DNA of 5,667 nt from Microcaldota archaeon (GCA_028866975.1 JAGWHG010000043.1:1-5667); one strand, 5' to 3'; positions 1 through 5,464 are shown, numbered from the stretch's first letter. Numbers and translations are program-made. Notes: generated by a model not told the origin, from the sequence alone.

Positions 1-240
1 AACAGTTTCTACAGATGACTCGAGCATGTACTGGTTGTTTAAGACAAGCTGCGAGACATATGGCTGCAGGCTTTGGCTAAGCACATTCCCATTCGCCTGC
101 ACATAAGCTCCCGCCCCGATTCCAAATTGGATGGAAAAGGTCCTGATTAAATATATCGAAGAGAATATCAGCAGCGCCGACCCTACTATGAGCAGTAGAA
201 GTATCTGGCGGTAGTTGTCACGCTTGCTCCTCTCCTCCAT
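1..240 (-). CDS. N-terminal part of an unknown single-span membrane protein (runs off left edge)
   Basis: Reading the minus strand from an ATG at 238-240 gives 80 uninterrupted codons to the window edge. The protein begins with a short charged segment (residues 1-12, MEERSKRDNYRQ). A strongly hydrophobic stretch follows at about residues 13-35, then a polar region rich in Gln, Asn, Ser and Val. This is the pattern of a membrane-anchored protein with its bulk outside the cell. No signal-peptidase site is obvious, so I read the hydrophobic stretch as an anchor. An in-frame TGA lies shortly upstream, which supports this start, and a TATA-like box about 26 bases away fits a leaderless transcript. 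It lies 36 bases downstream of the beta-CASP gene on the same strand. I do not recognise the family, and most of the protein may lie outside the window. Confidence 0.7.
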   Translation of the reverse strand, partial: MEERSKRDNYRQILLLLIVGSALLIFSSIYLIRTFSIQFGIGAGAYVQANGNVLSQSLQPYVSQLVLNNQYMLESSVETV

Positions 241-262
241 AATCTTGTTTCGCCCTCAAACA

Positions 263-270
263 TTATAAAA
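263..270 (-). promoter_or_regulatory. TATA box for the membrane-protein gene
   Basis: The minus strand reads TTTTATAA here. Its centre is about 26 bases upstream of the ATG at 240, the usual archaeal distance from TATA box to transcription start. This suggests a leaderless mRNA and independent transcription of the membrane-protein gene despite the short gap to the upstream gene. No Shine-Dalgarno sequence stands out before this ATG, which agrees with that reading. Confidence 0.5.
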
Positions 271-276
271 TGGGCA

Positions 277-1248
277 CTACAGGCGGCTTAGCTGAATCGG
301 CGAGAAATCGGAACTTGTTGACATTGGCAAGGCTTCATGCCCGAATTTTGCGAGGTTCTTCGCCATCGCATCTGCTTCCTTGCCAACGGTGTAGACGACC
401 TTCGCCTCTGCAGCATCAAGATAATCCATGCTCTGCCTGAAATCCGCATGGTCGCTGAGCGGAAACTGCACGTCGGTGTCGAACTTGTAGGACTTCGCCC
501 AGCCGGTCGCGACTGCCGTGAACACTCTCCTGTTGTAAACCGACGAGAGCTTTCGTGCGAGCTCCGAGAGGCGCTGCGTCTCAACGATGCCGACAAAGTT
601 CTGCTTCACGATTTCTTCGAAGTTGGAATCAGAATCGTACGCAGAGGCATAATCTAGATCAATGCCGAATCTCTTGTAGACCCCGTTGACCTTTGAGATG
701 GTTTTGCTCACCGCAGGGGTTATCCCTATCTTGTTTGCGATCTTGACAAGCTCTTGCGCCTTGCCAAGCGAATACGCGCCGAAGATTACGATCCCCTTTT
801 CTATCTTATTTTGGATGTAGTACTGTATCGTATCGACAACCTCTTCCCTATCATCAAACACCATTTCCGGATCTGTGTATGTAGAATCTATTATCGCCAC
901 GTCCGCCTGCCGCACCTCTATTTTCTTTGCGGCAAACGAATCCTGCATCAGGTAGTCCCCGGTGTAAACAACGGAGTACCCGAATTCTGGCGAGTCTATG
1001 AAGAGCTGCTTTGATCCAAGTATGTGCCCAGAATCCAAAAGTTCTATGTTAACTGGAACTTCGCAGAGATTGACGCTCACGCCCTTGCGTGCGTGTATCA
1101 GGTCCTTTGTCTCGGGGCTTGCAAGTATCGCCGCGCCCTTCTTTGCCCTGTTAGTGTGGTCGCTGTGAGCGTGCGAGACAAAATTGAGGTTTGAAACCGT
1201 GTGTCTGAGGTCCAAAGAGATATCATAGTTGTCTATTCCTATCGACAC
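277..1248 (-). CDS. Beta-CASP metallo-beta-lactamase-fold nuclease-like hydrolase (COG1236-type)
   Basis: This 323-residue protein is a likely two-metal nuclease acting on RNA or DNA in the cytoplasm. Visible motifs, in order, are HAHSDH at 26-31 (metal ligands H26, H28, D30, H31), DSGHILGS at 72-79 (H75), TGD at 96-98 (D98), DSTY at 121-124, GAYSLGKAQEL at 157-167 (typical of the beta-CASP part) and SDHADF at 265-270, with H267 as the likely motif C ligand. The catalytic set therefore looks complete. There are no KH domains, so it is not the long archaeal CPSF1 type. It resembles the short family annotated as mRNA 3'-end processing factor or ligase-associated exonuclease, and I cannot choose between RNA and DNA as substrate. 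The start is GTG, chosen because an in-frame TAG lies five codons upstream and a GGGTGG Shine-Dalgarno sequence is well placed. It is divergent from the thioredoxin reductase gene. Confidence 0.88.
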   Translation of the reverse strand: MSIGIDNYDISLDLRHTVSNLNFVSHAHSDHTNRAKKGAAILASPETKDLIHARKGVSVNLCEVPVNIELLDSGHILGSKQLFIDSPEFGYSVVYTGDYLMQDSFAAKKIEVRQADVAIIDSTYTDPEMVFDDREEVVDTIQYYIQNKIEKGIVIFGAYSLGKAQELVKIANKIGITPAVSKTISKVNGVYKRFGIDLDYASAYDSDSNFEEIVKQNFVGIVETQRLSELARKLSSVYNRRVFTAVATGWAKSYKFDTDVQFPLSDHADFRQSMDYLDAAEAKVVYTVGKEADAMAKNLAKFGHEALPMSTSSDFSPIQLSRL

Positions 1249-1255
1249 GCGATCG

Positions 1256-1261
1256 CCACCC
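1256..1261 (-). promoter_or_regulatory. Shine-Dalgarno sequence deciding the GTG start of the beta-CASP gene
   Basis: The minus strand reads GGGTGG, ending 7 bases before the GTG at 1246-1248. It matches the archaeal GGTG-type ribosome binding core. Together with the in-frame stop just upstream, it fixes GTG as the start. Several other genes in the window seem to be leaderless, so this one uses a different initiation mode. Confidence 0.55.
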
Positions 1262-1278
1262 TAACATCTGAACTCATC

Positions 1279-1287
1279 TTTAAATAT
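1279..1287 (+). promoter_or_regulatory. TATA box in the divergent region, serving the thioredoxin reductase gene
   Basis: The plus strand reads TTTAAATAT, centred about 25 bases before the TTG at 1308. Because TTTAAA is palindromic, the same site could also bind TBP for the minus-strand beta-CASP gene. In that case the leader would be only about 9 bases and would cut into its Shine-Dalgarno sequence. A second TATA-like stretch on the minus strand (about 1297-1307, TACATAATTTG) is the better candidate for that gene. Confidence 0.5.
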
Positions 1288-1307
1288 CTGCCCAAACAAA
1301 TTATGTA

Positions 1308-2273
1308 TTGCAAATTCTCGTGGTCAAATTGGTCGAAAATGTGATAATAATTGGCTCTGGGCCCGCAGGCCTAGCAGCCGCCATATACACGGCAAGAGAG
1401 GAGTTCAAGCCACTTATGATAAAGGGGGCAGGCGCTGGTGGACAGCTGCTCCTCACCACGGATGTCGAGAACTATCCGGGGATAGAGAGGATTGCAGGTC
1501 CTGAGCTGATAAGATCCATGGAAAAGCACGCAACAAAGTTCGGTACAAGGTTCCTCGAGGGCGATGTCACAAAGGTTGACCTCAAGTCGAGGCCGATCAA
1601 GGTGTATGTCGGCAGCAAGCTATACGAGACCCACACACTGATAATCTCCACCGGGGCATCAGCCAAATGGATGGGACTAGCATCCGAAAAGAACTTCATA
1701 GGAAGAGGGGTATCAAGCTGCGCCACGTGCGACGGCTTCTTCTTCCGCGGCAAGCCCATCGCGGTGGTGGGCGGCGGCGACTCGGCGATGGAGGACGCGA
1801 TATTTCTCACCAAGTTCTGCAACAGCGTAACTGTAATACACCGGCGGGATTCGCTAAGGGCCAGCAAGATTATGCAGGAGAGAGCGCTTGCAAATCCAAA
1901 GATAAAATTCGTTTGGGACACTGTCGTTGAAGAGGTGATCGGCGATGCCAAGGTTACGGGGCTTCGGCTAAAGAGCCTAAAGACCGGCGAGGCATCGGAG
2001 ATGAAGGTCGGCGGGTTGTTCATCGCAATAGGCCACCAGCCAAACACCGAGCTATTCAAGGGACAGCTAGAGCTCGACAAGGAGGGCTACATAGTCACAA
2101 AGGATGATGTTCTTACAGGAATTGACGGAGTATACGCAGCAGGCGACGTTGCGGACAGGTTCTACAAGCAGGCGGCAACGGCATCTGGAGCAGGAGTTAA
2201 GGCAGCGCTGCGAGCAAGAGAGCACATCTCAATACTAAAGTTCGAGGAGGAGCAGAAGTCTAAGCAGAGGTGA
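1308..2273 (+). CDS. trxB: Thioredoxin reductase (NADPH-type, low-molecular-weight flavoprotein)
   Basis: This cytoplasmic FAD enzyme reduces thioredoxin or a thioredoxin-like protein with NAD(P)H. Its 321 residues are normal for the family. The FAD dinucleotide motif GSGPAG is at 16-21. The redox-active CATC is at 138-141, followed by D142. The second nucleotide motif GGGDSA is at 155-160, and HRR at 178-180 is typical of NADPH-preferring members because it contacts the 2'-phosphate. IGHQP is at 241-245, and the C-terminal FAD motif GVYAAGDV is at 274-281. The fold order is FAD, NADPH, FAD. The start is uncertain: TTG at 1308 lies at the leaderless distance from the TATA box, but GTG at 1320 or TTG at 1329 would give the more usual short N-terminus. 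The 3' end overlaps the convergent dinB gene by 14 bases. No thioredoxin gene is in view. Confidence 0.95.
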   Translation: MQILVVKLVENVIIIGSGPAGLAAAIYTAREEFKPLMIKGAGAGGQLLLTTDVENYPGIERIAGPELIRSMEKHATKFGTRFLEGDVTKVDLKSRPIKVYVGSKLYETHTLIISTGASAKWMGLASEKNFIGRGVSSCATCDGFFFRGKPIAVVGGGDSAMEDAIFLTKFCNSVTVIHRRDSLRASKIMQERALANPKIKFVWDTVVEEVIGDAKVTGLRLKSLKTGEASEMKVGGLFIAIGHQPNTELFKGQLELDKEGYIVTKDDVLTGIDGVYAAGDVADRFYKQAATASGAGVKAALRAREHISILKFEEEQKSKQR

Positions 2274-3336
2274 ATTCCCCTATCCTTCTCTGTCCCTGTC
2301 TCTTCGAGAAGCTTGAAACCCGCACTCCTATCTTTCTTATCCGCTTGCCCTTTTCCGCAAACGCATAGAAGAGTTTGAGCGCATTGTCGATTATCTCGCC
2401 CGGTTCGTCGGAATAGTGCCCAAGGCTCCTGCTTTTGAGGTACTCCGTGAAATCGTGGTAGCGTATTTTTATCGTCACGGTCTTGAATGATACTCCCTGC
2501 CTCTTCACGTCGTCGTATACCTCACTTGAGATTGATTTGAGCATCGCAACTATCTTGTCCTGGTCAATTGTGTCGGTTTCGAATGTCCTTTCCCTGCCTA
2601 TAGACTTTATCTCATAGTTCTCGACAATTACGTCGTCTCCGATCCCGTTTGCGCTCTTGTGCAGCTCTGCGCCCCAAACGCCGAAAGTGCCGACAAGATT
2701 TGCAACATTTGCCTTCGCAAGGCCGCCGATGGTCTTAAAACCCATCGATTCGAGCCTCTCCTTTGTCTTGTTGCCAACGCCATAAAGTTTACCGACAGGC
2801 AGGGGCGAGAGAAATTTTGCTGCGTCCTCCTGCTTCACCAATTTTATTCCATCGGGCTTTCCAGCTTCGCAGGCCATCTTCGCCATCAATTTGTTGCTGC
2901 TTATCCCTATGGAGCAGGGCAATCCCGTTTCCGCCTTTATTTTCTCCTTTAGCGACTTTGCGTACTCCACTGCCTTTGCATAGTCCTCGACCTTGGCGCT
3001 AATGTCTGCGAAAGCCTCATCAATACTCACCTGCTCGAACTTAGTGGAATACGATTTTATTACCTGCATTACCTGGTTCGACATTTTCTCGTAATAGTTG
3101 TAGTCGACGGGTACGAAGATCGCGTCTTTCTTGAGCCGATAAGCCATGGAGATCGGCATGGCGCTGTGTATCCCGAATTTTCTGGCGGCATAGTTGCACG
3201 TGCTGACAACTCCCCTCCCCGAGCCTCCCTTGGGATCTGCTCCGACCACCAATGGCTTGCCCATGTACTCGGGGTGCCGCAGCTCTTCGCACGCTGCAAA
3301 GAAATAGTCCATATCCACTAGCAGTATTATTCTCAT
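2260..3336 (-). CDS. dinB: Y-family DNA polymerase IV (DinB/Dpo4-like)
   Basis: This is an error-prone translesion polymerase that copies damaged template DNA. At 358 residues it is full length. The palm/finger region begins with DMDYFF at 8-13, where D8 is a metal ligand and F13 aligns with the ribonucleotide-excluding steric gate (Phe in E. coli DinB, Tyr in Sulfolobus Dpo4). SIDEAFADI at 104-112 supplies catalytic D106 and E107. NYAARKFGIHSAMP at 48-61 is the finger signature. A helix-hairpin-helix-like thumb covers about 180-230, and the little finger about 241-344. The C-terminus holds QRRIGEF (349-355), which resembles a degenerate PCNA-interacting box. The ATG overlaps the stop of the upstream AMMECR1 gene as ATGA. 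A GAGG sequence at 3347-3350, inside that gene, can serve as ribosome binding site, so translational coupling is likely. Confidence 0.95.
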   Translation of the reverse strand: MRIILLVDMDYFFAACEELRHPEYMGKPLVVGADPKGGSGRGVVSTCNYAARKFGIHSAMPISMAYRLKKDAIFVPVDYNYYEKMSNQVMQVIKSYSTKFEQVSIDEAFADISAKVEDYAKAVEYAKSLKEKIKAETGLPCSIGISSNKLMAKMACEAGKPDGIKLVKQEDAAKFLSPLPVGKLYGVGNKTKERLESMGFKTIGGLAKANVANLVGTFGVWGAELHKSANGIGDDVIVENYEIKSIGRERTFETDTIDQDKIVAMLKSISSEVYDDVKRQGVSFKTVTIKIRYHDFTEYLKSRSLGHYSDEPGEIIDNALKLFYAFAEKGKRIRKIGVRVSSFSKRQGQRRIGEFTSA

Positions 3337-3941
3337 TGGCTTACTTCCTCAACGCCTCCATCGGGTTCTGTTTCCCTGAAGGTCTGAGCGGTAAATGTGT
3401 GGAACACTATGTCATGGCGCTTGTAGTCGTGGGCGTCTAGCCCTGCCCTGAGGCATACTTCCTCAAGCAGCTTGTCGACCTTTGCCCCTTTCTTTATCTC
3501 ATTTGGCAGCAGCATGCCGTTCCGATAGCCGTATTCGACCATGATCCCGTGCTTTCCAAGCTTTATCTGTCTTTTCATGCTCTCCAAGGTGCCCTTCTTT
3601 ATTGTCGTGGGATTTGAGAGGACGCTCACCTCGAAAATCACATGTTCGAGTTCGTGATGCGAAAGCGCAACGAACCTCTTATCCTCGGCCGCTTCAAGTG
3701 CAGCGTCTATAAGCAGATTCCTCGCAAGCTTTGCGCCCTTTAGCATGCCAACCGAGCCCCGAAGCTCTCCGAGCGGATAGTGCCTTATGGTGACATTTAT
3801 CCCGTGGTGGCCGTTGATGTCTGCAAATGCCCTTTCCAGTATCTTGCGGTCGAATTTTGTTGCCTTTAGGTATAGCTCTACGCTGTGGCGCGCTGCCTTG
3901 ACAAGCACCCTTCCCTCGTCAATAGAATATCCCCCGCGCAT
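3333..3941 (-). CDS. AMMECR1-domain protein
   Basis: The 202 residues match the single-domain AMMECR1 family, which is widespread in archaea and eukaryotes and whose biochemical role is unknown. The clearest segment is GINVTIRHYPLGELRGSVG at about 47-65, the family's hallmark region. The usual LRGCIG motif is LRGSVG here, with Ser63 in place of Cys. Further matches are the helix after it (KLARNLLIDAALEAAEDKRF), the LEHVIFEVSVLSNPTTI strand at about 98-114, KHGIMVEYGYRNGMLLP at about 120-136, and a C-terminal FTAQTFRE. Length is normal for the family. It is the first gene of a probable two-gene unit with dinB, joined by an ATGA stop/start overlap. The ATG sits about 25 bases from a TATA-like box, so the transcript is probably leaderless. 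The link to a repair polymerase is a hint about function, not proof. Confidence 0.88.
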   Translation of the reverse strand: MRGGYSIDEGRVLVKAARHSVELYLKATKFDRKILERAFADINGHHGINVTIRHYPLGELRGSVGMLKGAKLARNLLIDAALEAAEDKRFVALSHHELEHVIFEVSVLSNPTTIKKGTLESMKRQIKLGKHGIMVEYGYRNGMLLPNEIKKGAKVDKLLEEVCLRAGLDAHDYKRHDIVFHTFTAQTFRETEPDGGVEEVSQ

Positions 3942-3961
3942 GAGGATACTATGTAGGCAAT

Positions 3962-3971
3962 CTTTTTATTT
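3962..3971 (-). promoter_or_regulatory. TATA box for the AMMECR1-dinB unit
   Basis: The minus strand reads AAATAAAAAG, centred about 25 bases upstream of the ATG at 3941. No Shine-Dalgarno sequence precedes that ATG. Both facts fit a leaderless transcript covering the AMMECR1 and dinB genes. Confidence 0.5.
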
Positions 3972-3976
3972 GTGAC

Positions 3977-3994
3977 AAAATACGAAAAATACGA
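3977..3994. repeat. Perfect 9-base tandem repeat in a divergent promoter region
   Basis: Two adjacent copies of AAAATACGA occupy 3977-3985 and 3986-3994, followed by a partial TAATAC at 3995-4000. They lie between the outward-facing TATA boxes of the AMMECR1-dinB unit and the 95-residue gene. This placement would suit an operator for a regulator binding in tandem, but the repeat is short and AT-rich, so chance is possible. Confidence 0.4.
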
Positions 3995-4007
3995 TAATAC
4001 AATTAGG

Positions 4008-4026
4008 CTTTTAAAGGGTTAAATTA
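4008..4026 (+). promoter_or_regulatory. TATA region for the 95-residue gene and GNAT-C39 gene
   Basis: CTTTTAAAG at 4008-4016 is identical to the 9-mer at the expected TATA position of the tRNA-Ile gene. It would start transcription near 4038, a few bases before the GTG at 4045. A second TTAAAT at 4019-4024 would place the start near or just past the GTG. Either reading gives a leader too short for a Shine-Dalgarno sequence. Confidence 0.5.
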
Positions 4027-4044
4027 CACTACCTTTGTGGTATT

Positions 4045-4332
4045 GTGGCAAAAGTGCAACACATAGATCCAGCGCAGAAACTCATAGCGATCAAGGACCT
4101 GGTAAAGAAGAGCTCATATGAGCGCAAGCCGGTCAACGTCAAATGGGTGGCAAGCAACAAGGCAAAGCTGATCAATGAAATCAGGGAGCTAAGCCCAAAG
4201 GATTCACTAGATATCCTGGTATTTGAAGCTCTTAGGGGAGCAACTTCATCCGACATAGAGGTGCAGTCGGAGTTGAGCACGCATCCTATAGCAAAAGCTA
4301 TCGCCACAAGATTGGTTGAAAGCATTGCTTAA
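4045..4332 (+). CDS. Unrecognised small protein of 95 residues
   Basis: I do not recognise this family. The protein is soluble and mostly helical in appearance, with no membrane segment, signal peptide, cysteine or metal motif. The first half is rich in lysine and arginine (KDLVKKSSYERK, SNKAKL). The second half alternates acidic and hydrophobic residues and ends in a likely helix (HPIAKAIATRLVESIA). The start is GTG, the only usual start codon in this frame after an in-frame TAA in the TATA region. It lies 27 bases upstream of the GNAT-C39 gene on the same strand with no promoter evident between them, so the two are probably cotranscribed. It might be a partner or substrate of that enzyme, but nothing in its sequence shows it. 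It has no double-glycine leader of the kind cut by bacteriocin-type C39 peptidases. Confidence 0.7.
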   Translation: MAKVQHIDPAQKLIAIKDLVKKSSYERKPVNVKWVASNKAKLINEIRELSPKDSLDILVFEALRGATSSDIEVQSELSTHPIAKAIATRLVESIA

Positions 4333-4345
4333 GTTCAGATAGGCT

Positions 4346-4351
4346 AAGGGG
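4346..4351 (+). promoter_or_regulatory. Shine-Dalgarno-like sequence before the GNAT-C39 gene
   Basis: AAGGGG ends 8 bases before the ATG at 4360, in the 27-base gap after the 95-residue gene. A ribosome binding site here, but none before the first gene, is what one expects for the second gene of a unit whose first gene is leaderless. Confidence 0.45.
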
Positions 4352-4359
4352 AAGCGATT

Positions 4360-5352
4360 ATGGAGAACCCCGTTAAGGTAGCTGTTTTTAACCCAAAGCA
4401 GTGGGACAAGTACAAAAGCCAGTTCATGAAGCTCGAGAGGAAATGCTATCCGAAGGAGCTCCAGTTTCTACCGAATGAAAAGAAGGAGATAGTAGCGAGC
4501 AAAAATTCTATTACTGTGATAGCAAAGATGGGCCAGGAATTCGTCGGGGAGATATACGGACAGCACGTGAAGTACGAAGAGCCCGAAACCAAAAACCGCG
4601 GGAAAGTCGGCAGGGCCTTCAAAGATATTTTCGAAATGCCCGAGAGCAGAAGAAAAACCTTCTATATCGACGGCTTTGCGGTATTGCCGGAGATGCAAGG
4701 CCAAGGCGTCGGAATCGCCCTGAAAAGAGCGCTGTTCACCAAACTTAGGGATGGCGGATGGGAATTTGTGATGGGTCACGCCAACGATGGCGCTGCGCTG
4801 CACATAAATTACAAATTCGGGGCCAGGCCAAGAAAGTCGTACGAGCATTGGTTCGGTGGCAAGGAAAAGCACATACTCTATACCCTAAACCTCCCAAACC
4901 TCAAGGTGAGGCTAGACGTTCCAAATGTTGCGCAGGTGTTTGATTTCACCTGCGGGCCAGCCTCGCTAAAATCCGTTTTGCAATACAATGGCGTCAAGGC
5001 TTCAGAACGCGCCCTTTCGTCTTTTGGGACGACCGTGGAATGGGGCACGGACCACGAATCGCTTGTGCATGCAGCGAATGCCTTTGGAATGAAGGCAGAG
5101 GAAAAACTGGGAGCCAACATTACAGACATAATAAAGTGCATAGACAAGGGCACTCCTGTCATAGTGAACTATTTCCTAAAGAAGGCAGGCGAAGGCCATT
5201 ATTCGGTGGCGTACGGTTACGACAAATCCAATCTCTATATTATGGATGTCGCGACAGGAAAGAAGGAAAAAATGTCAAAGCAGGAGTTTGACGAGCAGTG
5301 GTTCAGCAAAAGATATGGAAAGAAGTGGATGCTTGCACTCCAAAGAAAATGA
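4360..5352 (+). CDS. GNAT acetyltransferase fused to a C39-like cysteine peptidase domain
   Basis: The 330-residue protein has two domains. Residues about 1-178 form a GNAT N-acetyltransferase: the acetyl-CoA loop is at 113-118 (QGQGVG, the Q/RxxGxG/A pattern), preceded by FYIDGFAVLPEM and followed by a motif-B-like stretch at 139-157 (GHANDGAALHINYKFGARP). Residues about 185-330 form a papain-like C39 (Peptidase_C39_2-type) domain. C198 lies in TCGPASL, Q192 sits six residues before it at the oxyanion position, H280 is in GHYSV, and D296 is in MDVATG, so the triad looks intact. There is no signal peptide or transporter domain, which suggests a cytoplasmic enzyme. In bacteria this pairing occurs near RimK-like ligases and is thought to act in peptide or protein modification; no ligase is in view here. 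Substrates are unknown. The gene ends 4 bases from the convergent tRNA. Confidence 0.88.
   Translation: MENPVKVAVFNPKQWDKYKSQFMKLERKCYPKELQFLPNEKKEIVASKNSITVIAKMGQEFVGEIYGQHVKYEEPETKNRGKVGRAFKDIFEMPESRRKTFYIDGFAVLPEMQGQGVGIALKRALFTKLRDGGWEFVMGHANDGAALHINYKFGARPRKSYEHWFGGKEKHILYTLNLPNLKVRLDVPNVAQVFDFTCGPASLKSVLQYNGVKASERALSSFGTTVEWGTDHESLVHAANAFGMKAEEKLGANITDIIKCIDKGTPVIVNYFLKKAGEGHYSVAYGYDKSNLYIMDVATGKKEKMSKQEFDEQWFSKRYGKKWMLALQRK
5342..5350 (-). terminator. Possible T-rich terminator for tRNA-Ile
   Basis: On the minus strand, seven bases past the tRNA 3' end, the sequence reads ATTTTCTTT. Archaeal RNA polymerase can terminate at such T tracts. The tract coincides with the last codons of the GNAT-C39 gene, where it encodes Lys-rich residues, so it may be only a by-product of coding. 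Confidence 0.35.
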
Positions 5353-5356
5353 AGAG

Positions 5357-5431
5357 TGGGCCCGTTGAGATTTGAACTCAAGACCTCCCGATTATCAGTC
5401 GGGCGCTCCAACCGGACTAAGCTACGAGCCC
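5357..5431 (-). tRNA. tRNA-Ile(GAU)
   Basis: The minus strand folds into a full cloverleaf of 75 bases without encoded CCA. The acceptor stem is GGGCTCG with CGGGCCC (one T-G pair), and the discriminator is A at 5357. The D-stem is GCTT with GAGC, and GG at 5412-5413 lies in the D-loop. The anticodon stem is CCCGA with TCGGG around loop CTGATAA, giving anticodon GAT at 5394-5396. The variable loop is AGGTC. The T-stem is TTGAG with CTCAA around TTCAAAT. No intron is seen. The tRNA reads ATC and ATT isoleucine codons. It lies tail to tail with the GNAT-C39 gene, 4 bases apart. Confidence 0.96.
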
Positions 5432-5455
5432 AATAAATCCCATTTGTCTCTATAA

Positions 5456-5464
5456 CTTTAAAAG
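5456..5464 (-). promoter_or_regulatory. TATA box for tRNA-Ile
   Basis: The minus strand reads CTTTTAAAG, centred 29 bases upstream of the first base of the tRNA. That places the transcription start within a few bases of the mature 5' end. The same 9-mer occurs at 4008-4016, before the 95-residue gene, which supports both as promoters. Confidence 0.6.

Noticed and set aside
1472..2080. 202-residue minus-strand frame inside trxB
   Set aside because: It lies wholly antisense to a clear thioredoxin reductase with all family motifs. Its composition is Ser/Pro/Leu-rich without recognisable motifs.
3942..4044. Small RNA or riboswitch in the divergent gap
   Set aside because: The 103 bases are AT-rich with TATA boxes in both directions. 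I found no convincing stem-loop, and the leaders appear too short to hold a riboswitch.
4029..4325. 98-residue minus-strand frame opposite the 95-residue gene
   Set aside because: Its Leu/Ser/Ala-rich make-up is what the complement of Lys- and Glu-rich codons gives. The plus frame has a promoter at the right distance and a plausible soluble protein, so the minus frame is taken as a shadow.
4468..4872. 134-residue minus-strand frame inside the GNAT domain
   Set aside because: It is antisense to well-matched GNAT motifs, has no promoter or ribosome binding site that I could see, and shows no family signature.
4360..5352. C39 domain as a bacteriocin-processing peptidase
   Set aside because: There are no ABC transporter domains, no membrane segments and no neighbouring double-glycine leader peptide, so this role is not supported.
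5357..5431. tRNA-Ile as an attachment site for an integrated element
   Set aside because: tRNA 3' ends are common integration targets, but no integrase and no repeated copy of the tRNA 3' end is seen in the window, and the 3' side runs straight into an intact gene.
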